In this document: positions 35,647 through 46,374 of the stretch, one piece after another
Layout of the letters: every line of letters begins with the position of its first letter
Position numbering within the stretch: the stretch's first letter is position 1
DNA from: Loktanella sp. Alg231-35
GTDB lineage: Bacteria; Pseudomonadota; Alphaproteobacteria; Rhodobacterales; Rhodobacteraceae
Reading direction: 5' to 3'
NCBI RefSeq assembly: GCF_900143545.1
Contig: NZ_FREV01000003.1
Span: forward strand, 372,001-436,000
DNA length: 64,000 nucleotides
Translations under genes and position numbers: made by a program
The notes under the pieces: model-generated
Seen by the model: the letters and a program-made list of their open reading frames with translations, nothing else
Told to the model about the DNA's origin: nothing
Databases searched by the model: none

Positions 35647-36083
35647 AGCGGCTGGTCCTGATCCTGTGCCTGTTGGCGGCACCGCTTTGGGCGGTTGAGC
35701 CGGGCGAAATGCTGGATGATCCGGTATTGGAAGACCGCGCGCGGACAATATCACAAGGCCTGCGCTGCCCGGTCTGCCAGAACGAAAGCATCGACGAAAG
35801 CAATGCCACGCTGGCCAAAGAACTGCGGATTGTCCTGCGCGAACGGATCGTCGCGGGTGACACAGACGCCCAAGCGGTTGATTTCATTGTGTCACGCTAT
35901 GGCGAGTTTGTGCTTTTGCGGCCCGATACACGCGGCGCAAATCTGATCTTGTGGTTTGCAGCGCCAGCGCTGTTGCTGGTGGCCTTGGGCATCGGTTGGA
36001 CGGCCATCCGGCGCAGACCTGCGGCTGACGAAGGGCTCAGCGACGCAGAAAAAGCAGAATTAGAGAAAATATTGCGCCCGTGA
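35643..36083 (+). CDS. ccmH: cytochrome c maturation thiol reductase CcmH/CycL
   Basis: 146 aa. Signal sequence at residues 1-17 (MKRLVLILCLLAAPLWA), periplasmic domain with the LRCPVCQNES motif (Cys42, Cys45) that reduces apocytochrome haem-binding cysteines, and one membrane anchor near residues 100-120 (LILWFAAPALLLVALGIGW). This is the short CcmH form without the TPR (CcmI) extension. Start overlaps the ccmF stop by 4 bases. Confidence 0.94.
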   Translation: MKRLVLILCLLAAPLWAVEPGEMLDDPVLEDRARTISQGLRCPVCQNESIDESNATLAKELRIVLRERIVAGDTDAQAVDFIVSRYGEFVLLRPDTRGANLILWFAAPALLLVALGIGWTAIRRRPAADEGLSDAEKAELEKILRP

Positions 36084-36162
36084 CGCTGCGGCGGGGTTTC
36101 CTGAACCGAACAGTTCACTAAGTTAACCCGCAAACGCCCGCAATTTGCGCAAAGGATATCGC

Positions 36163-36939
36163 ATGGACTATCAGGCAATCAAACTTACTGTCCGTAACTC
36201 GGTCGGGGTTATCACGCTGAACCGACCCGACATGATGAACGCGCTGAATACGCAAATGCGCGCCGAGATCACTCATGCCGTCAAAGCCGTTGAAAAGGAT
36301 GCCCGCGTTCTGGTGCTGACGGGGGCAGGTCCAGCGTTTTGTTCAGGTCAGGATTTGGGTGCAGGCGGTAACGCCGCCAGCATGGACCTGGAGCGCACGC
36401 TGCGCGACGAATATGTACCGATGCTCAAGGCGATTTTTGATTGCCGTGTTCCGACGATTTCCGCCGTCAATGGCGCAGCCGTTGGGGCAGGGGCAAATCT
36501 GGCTTTGGCTGCCGATGTGGTGATCGCATCAGAAGACGCCTATTTCATGCAGGCCTTTACCCGCATTGGCCTGATCCCGGATGCTGGCGGCACCTATTGG
36601 CTGCCGCGCCAGATGGGGGCGGCCAAGGCGATGGGCGCCGCGCTTTTTGCTGATAAAATCAGCGCAAAGCAGGCGGATGAGTGGGGCATGATCTATGAAA
36701 GCGCCCCTGCCGACACATTCCGCGACCACGTGCAAAACCGGGCCGCGCAATTGGCACAAGGGCCGACGGTCGCTTATCGTCAGCTTAAAACCGCGATCCG
36801 GGGTTCGTTTGAAAACTCGCTGGATGATCAACTTGCGTTGGAAGCGAAACTGCAAGGGCGCTGCGGCACAACCCGCGATTTTCAAGAGGGCGTTGTAGCG
36901 TTTCTGGAAAAGCGCAAGGCGGTGTTTGAAGGGCGCTAA
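36163..36939 (+). CDS. enoyl-CoA hydratase/isomerase, PaaG-like
   Basis: 258-aa crotonase: LTGAGPAFCSGQDLGAG supplies the first oxyanion strand and ISAVNGAAVGAGANLALAAD the second; RIGLIPDAGGTYWLPRQMG carries an Asp at the position used by PaaG-type isomerases rather than the two Glu of enoyl-CoA hydratases. Phenylacetate ring-1,2-epoxide isomerase is the closest family by pattern, but no other paa genes are nearby. Start at 36163 (MDYQAIKLTV) chosen over 36145 by family alignment and AAAGGA 8-13 bases upstream. Confidence 0.82.
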   Translation: MDYQAIKLTVRNSVGVITLNRPDMMNALNTQMRAEITHAVKAVEKDARVLVLTGAGPAFCSGQDLGAGGNAASMDLERTLRDEYVPMLKAIFDCRVPTISAVNGAAVGAGANLALAADVVIASEDAYFMQAFTRIGLIPDAGGTYWLPRQMGAAKAMGAALFADKISAKQADEWGMIYESAPADTFRDHVQNRAAQLAQGPTVAYRQLKTAIRGSFENSLDDQLALEAKLQGRCGTTRDFQEGVVAFLEKRKAVFEGR

Positions 36940-37431
36940 CTAAGGCCGCGACTTTGCGAAATACACGCTGTCTGACCATTCGCCATCAATGCAGAAGGTT
37001 TTTTCGGCGCGCCCTGTTTCCGTAAACCCCAGCGACTTGAGAATGCCGACCGACGCTGCATTGTGTGGGTCGGCATCAGCGGTCAGTCTCGCGACATCTG
37101 TCGTTTCAAAGAGATGGGGAATGATCGCATTCATGGCCTCTGTCACGATGCCTTGCCGCCAATAGTCAGGATGCAGAAGAAAGCCGATTTCATCGTCCTT
37201 ATGCATGCCCGCCGTGCCGATCGCGCGCCCGTCCATTTCGATCACAAAATAGGTCAGCCGGTCCTTGGCCGAGGCGATCAACCGATCCAGATTCTGTTGG
37301 GTGCGTTCGGGATTGGGGTGCGGCGGAGTTGACCAATACCGCATCGCGCGCGGGTCGCTGAAGATGGCGTAGAGGTCCATCAGATCGGTTTGAACCGCAG
37401 CTCGGAGGATCAAGCGTCCAGTTTTCAGCAT
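36940..37431 (-). CDS. GNAT acetyltransferase, RimJ/RimL type
   Basis: 163 aa from the ATG at 37431 (MLKTGRLILRAAVQTDLMDL), the usual start of RimJ/RimL-like GNATs. The acetyl-CoA binding stretch is IGFLLHPDYWRQGIVTEAM and a C-terminal GFTETGRAEKTF follows. Acceptor unknown; small-molecule or protein N-terminal acetylation are both possible. Convergent with the PaaG-like gene: its stop is directly adjacent to that gene's stop. The gltA terminator overlaps its start region. Confidence 0.82.
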   Translation of the reverse strand: MLKTGRLILRAAVQTDLMDLYAIFSDPRAMRYWSTPPHPNPERTQQNLDRLIASAKDRLTYFVIEMDGRAIGTAGMHKDDEIGFLLHPDYWRQGIVTEAMNAIIPHLFETTDVARLTADADPHNAASVGILKSLGFTETGRAEKTFCIDGEWSDSVYFAKSRP

Positions 37432-37433
37432 AG

Positions 37434-37465
37434 CAAAGAAAAGGGCCACCAAACTGGCAGCCCTT
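37434..37465 (-). terminator. intrinsic terminator after gltA
   Basis: On the minus strand AAGGGCTGCCA-GTT-TGGTGGCCCTT forms an interrupted stem followed by TTCTTTG, 6 bases beyond the gltA stop. Confidence 0.6.
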
Positions 37466-37470
37466 CATCC

Positions 37471-38766
37471 TTAGCGTTTTTCGATGTCGACATAATCGCG
37501 CTGCATCTCGCCCAGATAAAGCTGGCGCGGGCGGCCGATTTTCAACTGTGGATCGGCGAGTTGTTCTTTCCACTGCGAAATCCAGCCCACGGTGCGCGCC
37601 AGCGCAAAGATTGGCGTGAACATTGATGTGGGAAAGCCCATCGCCTCTAGGATAATGCCGGAGTAGAAATCGACATTCGGGAACAGTTTTTTGTCTGCAA
37701 AATACGGATCGGCAAGCGCTTGTTTTTCAAGTTCTTTTGCCACCTGCAGGATCGGGTTGTTTTCAACGCCTAGCAGATCAAGCACCTCGTCGGCGCTTTC
37801 TTTCATCACAGTCGCACGCGGGTCAAAGTTTTTGTAAACGCGGTGGCCAAAGCCCATCAAACGATAGTTGTCGTTCTTGTCTTTGGCACGGGCGATGAAC
37901 TCTGGAATGCGATCCGGCGTGCCAATTTCCTTGAGCATCTCAAGGCAGGCTTGGTTCGCACCACCATGCGCCGGGCCCCATAGGCAGGCGATGCCAGCGG
38001 CGATACAGGCAAACGGGTTGGCACCGGAAGAAGACGCCAAACGCACGGTCGAGGTTGACGCGTTCTGTTCGTGATCGGCATGCAGTGTGAAAATGCGGTC
38101 CATTGCACGGCTCAGGATCGGGTTCACGTTGTATTCCTGTGCAGGCACAGAGAAGCACATATGCAAGAAGTTCGCCGCATAATCGAGATCATTGCGCGGA
38201 TACACAAATGGTTGCCCGATAGAGTATTTATAGGCCATCGCGGCCACAGTCGGCATCTTGGCGATCAGGCGAATGGTCGCAACTTCGCGCTGGTGCTCGT
38301 CCGTGATGTCGGTGCTGTCGTGATAAAACGCGGACATTGCGCCCACAACGCCAACCATCGTGGCCATCGGGTGTGCATCGCGGCGGAAACCACGGAAGAA
38401 GTTATGCATCTGCTCGTGAATCATCGTGTGATTTGTCACGAGGGATTCGAATTTTTCCAACTGCTCAGCCGAGGGCAGCTCACCATAAAGCAGCAGGTAG
38501 CACACTTCGAGATAGTGCGATTTGCTGGCCAGTTGATCGATCGGGTAGCCGCGGTGCAGCAGTTCACCCTTATCGCCATCGATAAAGGTAATTGTGCTGT
38601 CACAGGCCGCAGTCGACGTAAAGCCGGGATCATAGGTGAACACATCCGCCTGCCCATAGAGCTTGCGAATATCGATCACGTCAGGGCCACCATTGGGGGA
38701 ATGCATCGGCAATTCATATGTCTTGCCTTTGATTGTCAGTGTCGCTGTATCAGAATTTTCTGCCAT
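37471..38766 (-). CDS. gltA: citrate synthase, type II
   Basis: Condenses acetyl-CoA and oxaloacetate. 431 aa, the hexameric Gram-negative type. The catalytic His pair and Asp lie in [36 protein letters not shown] and [34 protein letters not shown] is the usual start at 38766, with the GGGAAAG purine run upstream; the frame open to 38811 is not conserved. Transcribed after gltX on the same strand, a neighbourhood common in Rhodobacteraceae. Confidence 0.97.
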   Translation of the reverse strand: MAENSDTATLTIKGKTYELPMHSPNGGPDVIDIRKLYGQADVFTYDPGFTSTAACDSTITFIDGDKGELLHRGYPIDQLASKSHYLEVCYLLLYGELPSAEQLEKFESLVTNHTMIHEQMHNFFRGFRRDAHPMATMVGVVGAMSAFYHDSTDITDEHQREVATIRLIAKMPTVAAMAYKYSIGQPFVYPRNDLDYAANFLHMCFSVPAQEYNVNPILSRAMDRIFTLHADHEQNASTSTVRLASSSGANPFACIAAGIACLWGPAHGGANQACLEMLKEIGTPDRIPEFIARAKDKNDNYRLMGFGHRVYKNFDPRATVMKESADEVLDLLGVENNPILQVAKELEKQALADPYFADKKLFPNVDFYSGIILEAMGFPTSMFTPIFALARTVGWISQWKEQLADPQLKIGRPRQLYLGEMQRDYVDIEKR

Positions 38767-38856
38767 ATCTTTCCCCTCTCGGGCCTGCGCAAACGGGTGT
38801 TTGGCAGGCATCTTGCTATTGTCTTGCCTTTACGGATCAAAGGTAACGATCCGGTT

Positions 38857-40251
38857 TCAGGCGCTGGTATCTTTCAGGCGGGCGATGGTTTCATCACGCC
38901 CAAGCACCAGCATCATATCGAACACACTTGGTGAAACCGCGCGCCCTGCCAGTGCCGCCCGTAGCGGACCTGCCAGCTTGCCAAGTTTCATGTCGTGAGC
39001 TTCGGCAGTGGATGCAACGATCCCTTCAAGGGCGTCTCGGGACCAGCTAGCATTTTGCAACTGCGGCGTCAATTCCGACAGTATACCACGGGATACATCA
39101 GTCAGCTGATTGGTTGCTTTTTCATCTGGCTGCAAAGGCCGTTCAGCCAAAACAAAATATGCCTTATCAATGAGTTCCGGGAATGTCTTTGCGCGCTCTT
39201 TGAGGCAGTAAAACGCCTTCACCATGCCGTCAGCCTGTGTTTCAGTCAGGGCAGGTTGATCTGTGGCCGCAAGGAATTCCTGTAGTTCTTGCAGCAGTGC
39301 AGCATCATCTGCGACCGCAATATGCTGCCCGCAGATGTTTTCCAGTTTCTTAAAGTCAAATCGGGCCGGTGATTTGCCAATCCCGCCCAGATCGAACCAC
39401 TCTTTGGCTTGCGCGTCAGAGAAGAACTCATCGTCGCCATGACTCCACCCCAGTCGTGCCAGATAGTTGCGCATCCCTGCCGCCGGATAACCCAAAGCCT
39501 GATATTCTGCCGCACCCGTGGCCCCGTGCCGTTTCGAAAGTTTTTTGCCATCGGGCCCGTAGATCAGCGGGATATGCGCGAGCGTGGGTTTGTCCCAGCC
39601 CATGGCCTCGTAAATCAGGTTTTGCCGGAATGCATTGGCCAGATGGTCATCGCCCCGGATCACATGGGTCACGCCCATGTCGTGATCATCCACCACCACC
39701 GCCAGCATATAAACCGGCGAACCATCAGAGCGCAGCAGGATCATGTCGTCCAACTGATCGTTGGACCACGTTACGTCGCCCTGCACCTCATCGTGCAGCG
39801 TTGTTTGCCCTTCGCGCGGCGCTTTCACCCGCACCACATGGGGCGCATCAGGGTGGTCGGCTGCGGCCACATCGCGCCAGGGCGAGCGGAACAAAGTCGA
39901 GGTCTTCTCGGCCCGTGCCTTTTCACGGAACGCCTCGATTTCTTCGGGCGTGCTAAAGCACTTGTAGGCTTTGCCTGCGTCCAGCATCTCATGGGCTACA
40001 GCAGCGTGCCGGTCAGCATTCGAGGCTTGGCTTGATGGTTCTCCATCCCAATCAAGCCCCAGCCATGTCAGCCCATCAAGGATCGCCTGACGGTTTTCAT
40101 CCGTGGACCGCGCCTTGTCGGTATCCTCAATCCGCAACAGAAACTTGCCGCCTTTGCCACGCGCATAGAGCCAATTGAACAGTGCCGTGCGCGCACCGCC
40201 GATATGCAGGGCGCCAGTGGGGGACGGGGCAAAACGTGTGACAACGGACAT
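38857..40251 (-). CDS. gltX: glutamate--tRNA ligase
   Basis: Class I aminoacyl-tRNA synthetase charging tRNA-Glu. 464 aa. [17 protein letters not shown] carries the HIGH motif (residues 16-19) and [14 protein letters not shown] the KMSKS equivalent. The C-terminal anticodon-binding helical domain is complete. Only one gltX is visible here; many alphaproteobacteria have two, and this window cannot tell whether it is the discriminating or relaxed copy. A GGATC/GATCC repeat lies at its 3' end before gltA. Confidence 0.95.
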   Translation of the reverse strand: MSVVTRFAPSPTGALHIGGARTALFNWLYARGKGGKFLLRIEDTDKARSTDENRQAILDGLTWLGLDWDGEPSSQASNADRHAAVAHEMLDAGKAYKCFSTPEEIEAFREKARAEKTSTLFRSPWRDVAAADHPDAPHVVRVKAPREGQTTLHDEVQGDVTWSNDQLDDMILLRSDGSPVYMLAVVVDDHDMGVTHVIRGDDHLANAFRQNLIYEAMGWDKPTLAHIPLIYGPDGKKLSKRHGATGAAEYQALGYPAAGMRNYLARLGWSHGDDEFFSDAQAKEWFDLGGIGKSPARFDFKKLENICGQHIAVADDAALLQELQEFLAATDQPALTETQADGMVKAFYCLKERAKTFPELIDKAYFVLAERPLQPDEKATNQLTDVSRGILSELTPQLQNASWSRDALEGIVASTAEAHDMKLGKLAGPLRAALAGRAVSPSVFDMMLVLGRDETIARLKDTSA

Positions 40252-40331
40252 GGAAATTAACCTTTCGCTAACCAGGATTCCGGTAAGTTCCGGCTTGCAG
40301 GTGGGATACGAAACTGCGGGGTGAAGGACAA

Positions 40332-42464
40332 GTGCGTGCGCTCATAGAGGACGCAGCATTGGCGCAGCGCGGGGCGTTGATCGGCTGGGTGCCCGTCTGT
40401 CTGGGCATCGGGATCGGGACGTATTTCGCCTGTGCGCAAGAGCCGGGGCTGATTGGCTTGGGAACGCTTGCGCTTGTGGTGGTGGGGCTGGTCGTGATGG
40501 CACGACTTGTGCGCGTGGCATATGCGCCGTTGGTGATGGCATTGGTTCTGATCATCGTGGGGCTTGGCCTTGCCAAAACCCGGACCGAAGCGATGTCTGC
40601 CCCAGTGCTTGGCTTTCGCTACTATGGCCCGATCCAAGGCCGTATCGTGAATATTGATCGCTCGGCCAGCGACGCTGTGCGGTTGACCCTTGATCAGGTC
40701 GTGCTGGCCCGAATGGCGCCCCATCGCACACCAGAGCGGGTCCGAGTTTCGTTGCATGGCGATCAGCCGGCAGCACCCTTTGCGCCGGGTGTGGTGATTA
40801 TCCTGACTGGGCACCTGTCATCACCAGCCGGGCCGGCAGAGCCCGGTGGTTTTGATTTCCAGCGTCATGCTTGGTTTTTGGAACTGGGTGGCGTTGGGTA
40901 CACCCGCACGCCCGTCCTGCGTTTGGCCATGCCCGAAAAGCCCAACATCGCGATGCGGATTTTCACGATGCGGATGGCGATTTCTGCGGCGGTGCAGGCT
41001 GCGATGCCGGGCGAAACTGGCGCCTTTGCCGCCGCCATTATGACTGGGGATCGGTCTGGCATGGGGCAGGGCACGCTGGCTGATCTGCGTGGGGCAAACC
41101 TTGCGCATTTGTTGGCAATCTCGGGGCTGCATATGGGGCTGTTGACCGGGTTTATCTTTGCGACGTTGCGTTACGGTTTGGTCCTGCTGCCCGGCGTTGG
41201 CCTGCGCTGGCCGGTCAAGAAAATCGCCGCCGCTTGCGCAATGCTGGTCGGCGCTTTCTATCTGGCGTTGTCAGGCGGCAATGTCGCAACTGAGAGGGCC
41301 TATATCATGGTTGCAGTCATGTTTGTGGCGGTCCTTTTGGACCGGCGCGCGCTGACCCTGCGCGCGGTCGCCATTGCCGCCATCATCGTGCTGGTGTGGC
41401 AACCGGAGGCCCTGATCGGGCCGGGGTTTCAGATGTCCTTTGCTGCCACAACCGCCCTAGTGGCGGTGTTTGGGGCCTTGCGTCGGTTTGACTATTCCAG
41501 ACTGCCCGCGTGGTCGCGCCCGATCTTGTCGGTTGTGCTGTCGTCCTTCGTGGCGGGGCTTGCCACGGCACCTTTTGCGGCGGCGCATTTCAATCAGATC
41601 GCGCATTACGGGTTGATCGCGAACCTGCTCTGCGTGCCGTTGATGGGGGTGTTGGTCATGCCTGCGGCTGTGCTTGCGGTCTGTCTGGCGCCACTTGGCA
41701 TGTGGGCTGTGGGCCTGTGGTTTATGGAACTGGGCCTGCGGTGGATTTTGTTTGTGGCCCATACGGTGTCGGCCCAGCCGGGCGCGCTTAGCCATGTCCA
41801 CGCACCCGATTGGATGGTGTTGCCAGTGCTGGCGTTGGGCCTGCTTTGGCTGATCCTCATCCAAGGGCGATTGCGCCATGCCGGACTGGCGGTCGTGTTC
41901 CTTGCCGGGGTGCTTTGGCAGCAATCAGAGCGGCCGGCGCTTTTGATCGCTGATAATGGGTCACTGATCGGGCTGCTGGGGCCGCAGGGCAGGGCGCTTT
42001 CTAAACCCACGGGCAGTAGTTTTGTGGCAGGCATCTGGATGGAAAACGACGGCGCGCCTGTGGCGCAGGCCGAGGCTGCGGCGCGTGACGGCCTGTTGCA
42101 GCAGGGCCGCACGACAGAGGCGCAGGTTGGTGATTGGCGCGTCCTGCAAGTCTCGGGCAAGACGGCCCTCGCGGCGCTGGTTGGCTGTGGCGGGGCCGAT
42201 GTGTTGATCAGCAATCAGGATGTGACCGAACGGCGCCCTTGTGCGGTCTTCGATACGGGGAGGCTGCGCCGCACCGGGTCTTTGGCGTTTGATGTCTCAA
42301 AGACCGGTGATCTTGTGGTGACAACGGCGCATGGGCTGGCGGGAGAACGCCCTTGGAATGCGGGGCAAGGCCCGGCCATAGCGCCCATTGTGTTGTTGGC
42401 CCCAAACAGCAAAAGGGCCACAGCAGCGGCCCTTCTGTCCGAAAATTATGCGATAGATCAATAG
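40332..42464 (+). CDS. comEC: ComEC/Rec2 family membrane protein lacking a visible nuclease site
   Basis: 710 aa. N-terminal membrane segments and DUF4131-like region (about 1-200), then the Competence domain with [17 protein letters not shown] and [16 protein letters not shown]. About ten hydrophobic segments in total. ComEC forms the inner-membrane DNA-uptake channel. The C-terminal part (from about residue 520), where the metallo-beta-lactamase nuclease normally sits, has no HxHxDH motif, so strand degradation would need another enzyme. Starts with GTG at 40332. Its stop overlaps the convergent lexA stop by 7 bases. Confidence 0.88.
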   Translation: MRALIEDAALAQRGALIGWVPVCLGIGIGTYFACAQEPGLIGLGTLALVVVGLVVMARLVRVAYAPLVMALVLIIVGLGLAKTRTEAMSAPVLGFRYYGPIQGRIVNIDRSASDAVRLTLDQVVLARMAPHRTPERVRVSLHGDQPAAPFAPGVVIILTGHLSSPAGPAEPGGFDFQRHAWFLELGGVGYTRTPVLRLAMPEKPNIAMRIFTMRMAISAAVQAAMPGETGAFAAAIMTGDRSGMGQGTLADLRGANLAHLLAISGLHMGLLTGFIFATLRYGLVLLPGVGLRWPVKKIAAACAMLVGAFYLALSGGNVATERAYIMVAVMFVAVLLDRRALTLRAVAIAAIIVLVWQPEALIGPGFQMSFAATTALVAVFGALRRFDYSRLPAWSRPILSVVLSSFVAGLATAPFAAAHFNQIAHYGLIANLLCVPLMGVLVMPAAVLAVCLAPLGMWAVGLWFMELGLRWILFVAHTVSAQPGALSHVHAPDWMVLPVLALGLLWLILIQGRLRHAGLAVVFLAGVLWQQSERPALLIADNGSLIGLLGPQGRALSKPTGSSFVAGIWMENDGAPVAQAEAAARDGLLQQGRTTEAQVGDWRVLQVSGKTALAALVGCGGADVLISNQDVTERRPCAVFDTGRLRRTGSLAFDVSKTGDLVVTTAHGLAGERPWNAGQGPAIAPIVLLAPNSKRATAAALLSENYAIDQ

Positions 42465-43144
42465 GTGCGGATCAATCCCACCAAGCGGCCCTGCACCTTA
42501 ACCTGATCATCACGGAACACCCGCGTTTCATAGGCGGGGTTGGCCGCTTCCAACGCGATGGCGGCCCCATTGCGGCGGAACCGCTTGAGCGTCGCTTCGT
42601 GCCCTTCCACAAGGGCCACAACGATATCACCATTATCAGCAATGGCGGTTTCGCGGATCACGACGACATCACCGTCATTGATGCCCGCCTCGATCATGGA
42701 ATCACCTTTGACTTCAAGGGCATAGTGATCACCGGCCCCCACCATGGATTGTGGGACAGAAACGTTGCGAGAGGCTTCGCTGATTGCTTCAATCGGGACA
42801 CCAGCAGCGATACGGCCCATCATCGGCAGATTAACTGCGCCGCTGTCGACCGGGATTGCATTCTCAGGGGTGCTGTCGGGTTTGTCACCGTCAATCACAC
42901 GCGGTGTGAACCCGGTTTTGGTCTGCATCGCATCGGGCAGTTTCACAATCTCCAGCGCGCGGGCGCGATGGGCAAGGCGGCGGATGAAACCGCGTTCTTC
43001 CAGCGCCGTGATCAGGCGGTGAATCCCGGATTTCGAGCGCAGATCAAGCGCCTCTTTCATCTCATCAAAGCTGGGGGGCACACCATCGCGCTGCACGCGC
43101 TTATGGATGAACTCCAGAAGGTCGAGCTGTTTTTTGGTCAGCAT
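42458..43144 (-). CDS. lexA: LexA repressor
   Basis: SOS repressor that self-cleaves on RecA filaments. 228 aa. Winged HTH at residues 1-65 ([16 protein letters not shown]), linker, then the S24 peptidase domain: cleavage bond Ala114-Gly115 (GRIAAGVP), nucleophile Ser149 ([10 protein letters not shown]) and base Lys187 (EATLKRF). MLTKKQ is the universal start, so 43144 is preferred over the ATG at 43156. An SOS box lies 30 bases upstream, giving autoregulation; uvrA in this window has another. Confidence 0.97.
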   Translation of the reverse strand: MLTKKQLDLLEFIHKRVQRDGVPPSFDEMKEALDLRSKSGIHRLITALEERGFIRRLAHRARALEIVKLPDAMQTKTGFTPRVIDGDKPDSTPENAIPVDSGAVNLPMMGRIAAGVPIEAISEASRNVSVPQSMVGAGDHYALEVKGDSMIEAGINDGDVVVIRETAIADNGDIVVALVEGHEATLKRFRRNGAAIALEAANPAYETRVFRDDQVKVQGRLVGLIRTY

Positions 43145-43173
43145 TGTCTGCTCCATAGCCGAGTTTTGCTTAT

Positions 43174-43188
43174 GTTCTATTCATGTTC
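43174..43188 (+). promoter_or_regulatory. SOS (LexA) box of lexA
   Basis: GTTCTATTCATGTTC, an exact GTTC-N7-GTTC repeat, 30-44 bases upstream of lexA. Same form as the uvrA box at 1462-1476. Confidence 0.88.
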
Positions 43189-43235
43189 TTGTTTTGTGTC
43201 AACTCTGGGCTTCGCTCGACCTGAGATGGCGGTTT

Positions 43236-43267
43236 GCTCCGGCGGAAGTTTGATGGGACGAAGAAAG
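43236..43267 (+). repeat. GCCTCCGGCGG-type intergenic repeat, copy 2
   Basis: GCTCCGGCGGAAGTTTGATG followed by GGACGAAGAAAG, between the lexA promoter and the moeA stop. Shares the first 15 bases with copy 1 apart from one missing C. Confidence 0.55.
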
Positions 43268-43284
43268 ACACCCGGAAGGTGGCG

Positions 43285-44457
43285 CTAGAGGCGGATGATC
43301 TCGATCATCTCACCGGCTTTGCGGGCCGCGTCGTTGGGCGCGCGCACGGCAAGGCAGTTGGCATCGGCCAGAACGGTAAGCAGGGCGCTGTCTTGGCGTG
43401 TGAAGACGGTCACGCCGTCGGCGCTGACCTGCGCACGCATGTAATGTTCGCGGGGGCCGTTTGCACCGATGTCTGCCGCAAGGGGCGCGGTTTCGCGAGG
43501 GGCAGGCGCTTCGCCCAAGTTGCGCATCTTGCGGATCACGGGGGCTAGAAACACATGTCCGCAAACCATGGCCGAGACCGGATTGCCCGGCAGGCCGATC
43601 ATGGCCGCCTGTCCCATGCGCCCGGCCATCAAGGGTTTGCCCGGACGCATCGCCACTTTGTAGAACGACTGTTCCAGCCCTTTGGATTGGGCCACGTCGC
43701 CGACAAGATCATGATCACCGACCGAGGCTCCACCGATGGTGACAATCAAATCGGCATCTGCCGCCAGATCAAAGGCCAGCGCCAGCGAGGCCTGATTGTC
43801 GCGCGCAATCGGCAGCAGGCGCGGGTGGGCGCCAAGGTTTTCCACCAATGCGGCAAGCCCATAGCTGTTGGAAGCGATGATCTGATCGTCGCCCGGTGTC
43901 TCGCCGGGTTGCACCAGCTCATCGCCGGTGGCGATGATGGCGACCGAGGGGCGGCAACGCACCGGGACGCTGGCGATGTTCATCGCGGCGAGCAGGGCGA
44001 TGTCCGATGGTGAAAGCAGACGTGGCGCCTTGATCAGATCACCGGTGCGAAAATCAGCCCCCGCCGGGCGCACATTGGATTTGTCGTTGGGGCTGTCATC
44101 CAATGTGATCATATCGCCGTCGCGGCTGGTATTTTCCTGAATGACCACATGATCCGTACCAGCGGGCAGCGGTGCGCCAGTGAAAATGCGCAGGGCCTCA
44201 CCGGTGCCGACCGTGCCGCCCCAGCGGTGGCCCGCAGCGGCCTCGCCCACCACCTTGAAGCGTGTTCCGGGGGCGATGGCAGTGCCAGCGATAGCATAGC
44301 CGTCCATCGCAGAAGCGGCAAAGGGGGGCTGGTCGCGGGCCGCCGCCAGATCTTCGGCCAAAACGCGACCATTGGCGTGGGCCAGTGGAACGGTTTCGAC
44401 CGCGACCGGATCAACCAGTGCAAAAAGATTGGCGAGCGCCTGAGCGACCGTGATCAT
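43285..44457 (-). CDS. moeA: molybdopterin molybdotransferase MoeA
   Basis: Inserts molybdate into adenylylated molybdopterin. 390 aa. Characteristic parts: [48 protein letters not shown] and [16 protein letters not shown]. Its start overlaps the moaC stop by ATGA; it is the last gene of the minus-strand trpG-to-moeA operon. The link of molybdenum-cofactor and tryptophan genes is a common alphaproteobacterial arrangement. Confidence 0.95.
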   Translation of the reverse strand: MITVAQALANLFALVDPVAVETVPLAHANGRVLAEDLAAARDQPPFAASAMDGYAIAGTAIAPGTRFKVVGEAAAGHRWGGTVGTGEALRIFTGAPLPAGTDHVVIQENTSRDGDMITLDDSPNDKSNVRPAGADFRTGDLIKAPRLLSPSDIALLAAMNIASVPVRCRPSVAIIATGDELVQPGETPGDDQIIASNSYGLAALVENLGAHPRLLPIARDNQASLALAFDLAADADLIVTIGGASVGDHDLVGDVAQSKGLEQSFYKVAMRPGKPLMAGRMGQAAMIGLPGNPVSAMVCGHVFLAPVIRKMRNLGEAPAPRETAPLAADIGANGPREHYMRAQVSADGVTVFTRQDSALLTVLADANCLAVRAPNDAARKAGEMIEIIRL

Positions 44458-44930
44458 GGGTTTTCAAACCGTCCCGATTTGCCGCCATCCTTGAAGGTCA
44501 GGCGGATGCCGCTGATTTCCATGTTTTTTTGCACGGCTTTCACCATGTCATAGACGGTCAGCGCGGCGGTGCTGACGGCTGTCAGCGCCTCCATCTCGAC
44601 CCCGGTTTGCCCGCCAGTTTTCACTGTCGCCGTGATGCGCACGCCGGGCAGCGCGGCGTCGGGCACCAGATCAAGGGCGACCTTGGTGATGGGCAACGGA
44701 TGGCAAAGCGGGATCAGATCGGCGGTTTTCTTGGCGCCTTGAATGCCCGCGATCCGGGCGATGCCAAGCACGTCACCCTTTTGCGCGCGGCCTTGGGTGA
44801 TCAGGGCCAATGTCTCAGCCGTCATCTTGATATGGCCTTCGGCAATTGCCGTGCGTGCTGTCACGGGTTTGTCCGAAACATCAACCATATGCGCCTGACC
44901 GTCCTGATCAAAATGCGTCAGGTCGGCCAT
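44454..44930 (-). CDS. moaC: cyclic pyranopterin monophosphate synthase MoaC
   Basis: With MoaA converts GTP to cyclic pyranopterin monophosphate in molybdenum cofactor synthesis. 158 aa, full length. Conserved parts: [47 protein letters not shown] and the catalytic region [20 protein letters not shown]. Its ATG overlaps the trpC stop by one base (TAATG), and its stop overlaps moeA by four. Confidence 0.97.
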   Translation of the reverse strand: MADLTHFDQDGQAHMVDVSDKPVTARTAIAEGHIKMTAETLALITQGRAQKGDVLGIARIAGIQGAKKTADLIPLCHPLPITKVALDLVPDAALPGVRITATVKTGGQTGVEMEALTAVSTAALTVYDMVKAVQKNMEISGIRLTFKDGGKSGRFENP

Positions 44931-45736
44931 TACATCGCACCCATTGCAGGATTAGCGAGCAAGGTGCGCGTCGCCGCCGCGACATCATCCTGCCGCATCA
45001 GGCTTTCACCGATCAGGAAGCTGCGCGCGCCGTAGCGAGCCATATCCGCCAGTTCTTCGGGCGTGTTCAGCCCGCTTTCACAGACGATCATCCGGTCGGC
45101 AGGCACCATCTTGGACAGGGTGCGGGTGGTGCCCAATGTTGTCTCAAATGTCTTGAGGTTGCGGTTATTGATGCCCATCAGCGGCGATTTGAGCTGTGAG
45201 GCGCGCTCTAACTCTGCCGCGTCATGCACTTCGAGCAATACATCCATGTCCCATTCAAAGGCCGCCTCTTCCAATTCCTGTGCTTGCGCGTCGCTGACAG
45301 AGGCGAGGATGATGAGAATGCAATCGGCATGTAGCGCGCGGGCTTCGGCCACCTGATAAGTGTCATACATGAAGTCCTTGCGCAGTGCAGGCAGATCAAC
45401 GGCCGCGCGCGCTGCCGTCAGATAGCTGTCGGCACCTTGAAAGGACGGCGTATCGGTCAGAACCGACAGGCAAGTGGCCCCACCAGCGGCATAAGCCTCT
45501 GCCAGTGCAGGCGGGTCGAAATCTGCACGGATCAACCCTTTGGATGGGCTGGCTTTCTTGATTTCCGCGATTAACCCATAGCCGGAACGCGCAGCACTTC
45601 CCAATGCTGCGGCAAACCCGCGCGTTGGCGGGGCATTGCGCGCCCGATCTTCGACGTCTGACAGGGGCACGGCGGCCTTGCGGCTTGCAACCTCTTCCAG
45701 CTTGTAGGTTTTGATCTTGTCGAGGATATCGCTCAT
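44930..45736 (-). CDS. trpC: indole-3-glycerol phosphate synthase
   Basis: Ring-closing step of tryptophan synthesis, a TIM barrel of 268 aa. [19 protein letters not shown] has the catalytic Lys, [20 protein letters not shown] the second Lys, and [14 protein letters not shown] and [13 protein letters not shown] the phosphate-binding end. No fusion to TrpF. Coupled to ung by a 4-base and to moaC by a 1-base overlap. Confidence 0.96.
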   Translation of the reverse strand: MSDILDKIKTYKLEEVASRKAAVPLSDVEDRARNAPPTRGFAAALGSAARSGYGLIAEIKKASPSKGLIRADFDPPALAEAYAAGGATCLSVLTDTPSFQGADSYLTAARAAVDLPALRKDFMYDTYQVAEARALHADCILIILASVSDAQAQELEEAAFEWDMDVLLEVHDAAELERASQLKSPLMGINNRNLKTFETTLGTTRTLSKMVPADRMIVCESGLNTPEELADMARYGARSFLIGESLMRQDDVAAATRTLLANPAMGAM

Positions 45737-46374
45737 CGGTCTGCCCAGTTAATTGGCTGTTGGCCTTGATCAATAAGCCACTGGTTCACCTTTGAAAATG
45801 GGCGGGAGCCGAAAAAGCCGCGATAGACGGACAGGGGCGATGGATGCGCTGACATTAGGGTAAGGTGATGGGGTGCAAGGGATTTGCCATAGGTTTGCGC
45901 AGGGCCGCCCCAAAGGATGAATGCACGCGGAGTGTCGTTAAGCCGCGCAATGACCTGTTGAACCAGCTTTGCCCACCCTAATTTCGCGTGCGCTTTGGGT
46001 TGGCCCGGTGGCACCGTCAGCGCGGTGTTTAGCAGCAGCACGCCTTGATCTGCCCAGTCATCCAGCGATGTCTTGGTCCGGGCTTCCCCGGTATCGCTTT
46101 GAATTTCCTTGAAGATATTCCCCAAACTATCAAGCCTGCCGCCAAACCCATCAGGTATCGAAAACGCCAATCCATCGGCCTTGCCCGGCGTATGATAGGG
46201 GTCCTGACCAAGGATCACGACGCGCGTATCTGCCGGTTGGCAGCGATTAAGTGCGGCAAAGGTTAGCGCAGGCGGAGGCAGAAAACCGGGTGTGATCTTT
46301 GCGGAGATCTGCGGCAACTCATCAGCAAAAAAGGGCAGATCTGCCCAATCCCCCAACTTGCTAAGATCAAACAT
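45733..46374 (-). CDS. ung: uracil-DNA glycosylase, family 1
   Basis: Removes uracil from DNA. 213 aa. [20 protein letters not shown] carries the catalytic Asp and water-activating loop; [20 protein letters not shown] carries the His of the Leu-loop region. Its ATG shares its A with the trpD stop (TGATG), and its stop overlaps the trpC start by ATGA, so it is fully embedded in the trp operon. A TTG one codon upstream is possible but unnecessary. A repair gene inside trpGDC is not an arrangement I know as standard. Confidence 0.95.
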   Translation of the reverse strand: MFDLSKLGDWADLPFFADELPQISAKITPGFLPPPALTFAALNRCQPADTRVVILGQDPYHTPGKADGLAFSIPDGFGGRLDSLGNIFKEIQSDTGEARTKTSLDDWADQGVLLLNTALTVPPGQPKAHAKLGWAKLVQQVIARLNDTPRAFILWGGPAQTYGKSLAPHHLTLMSAHPSPLSVYRGFFGSRPFSKVNQWLIDQGQQPINWADR

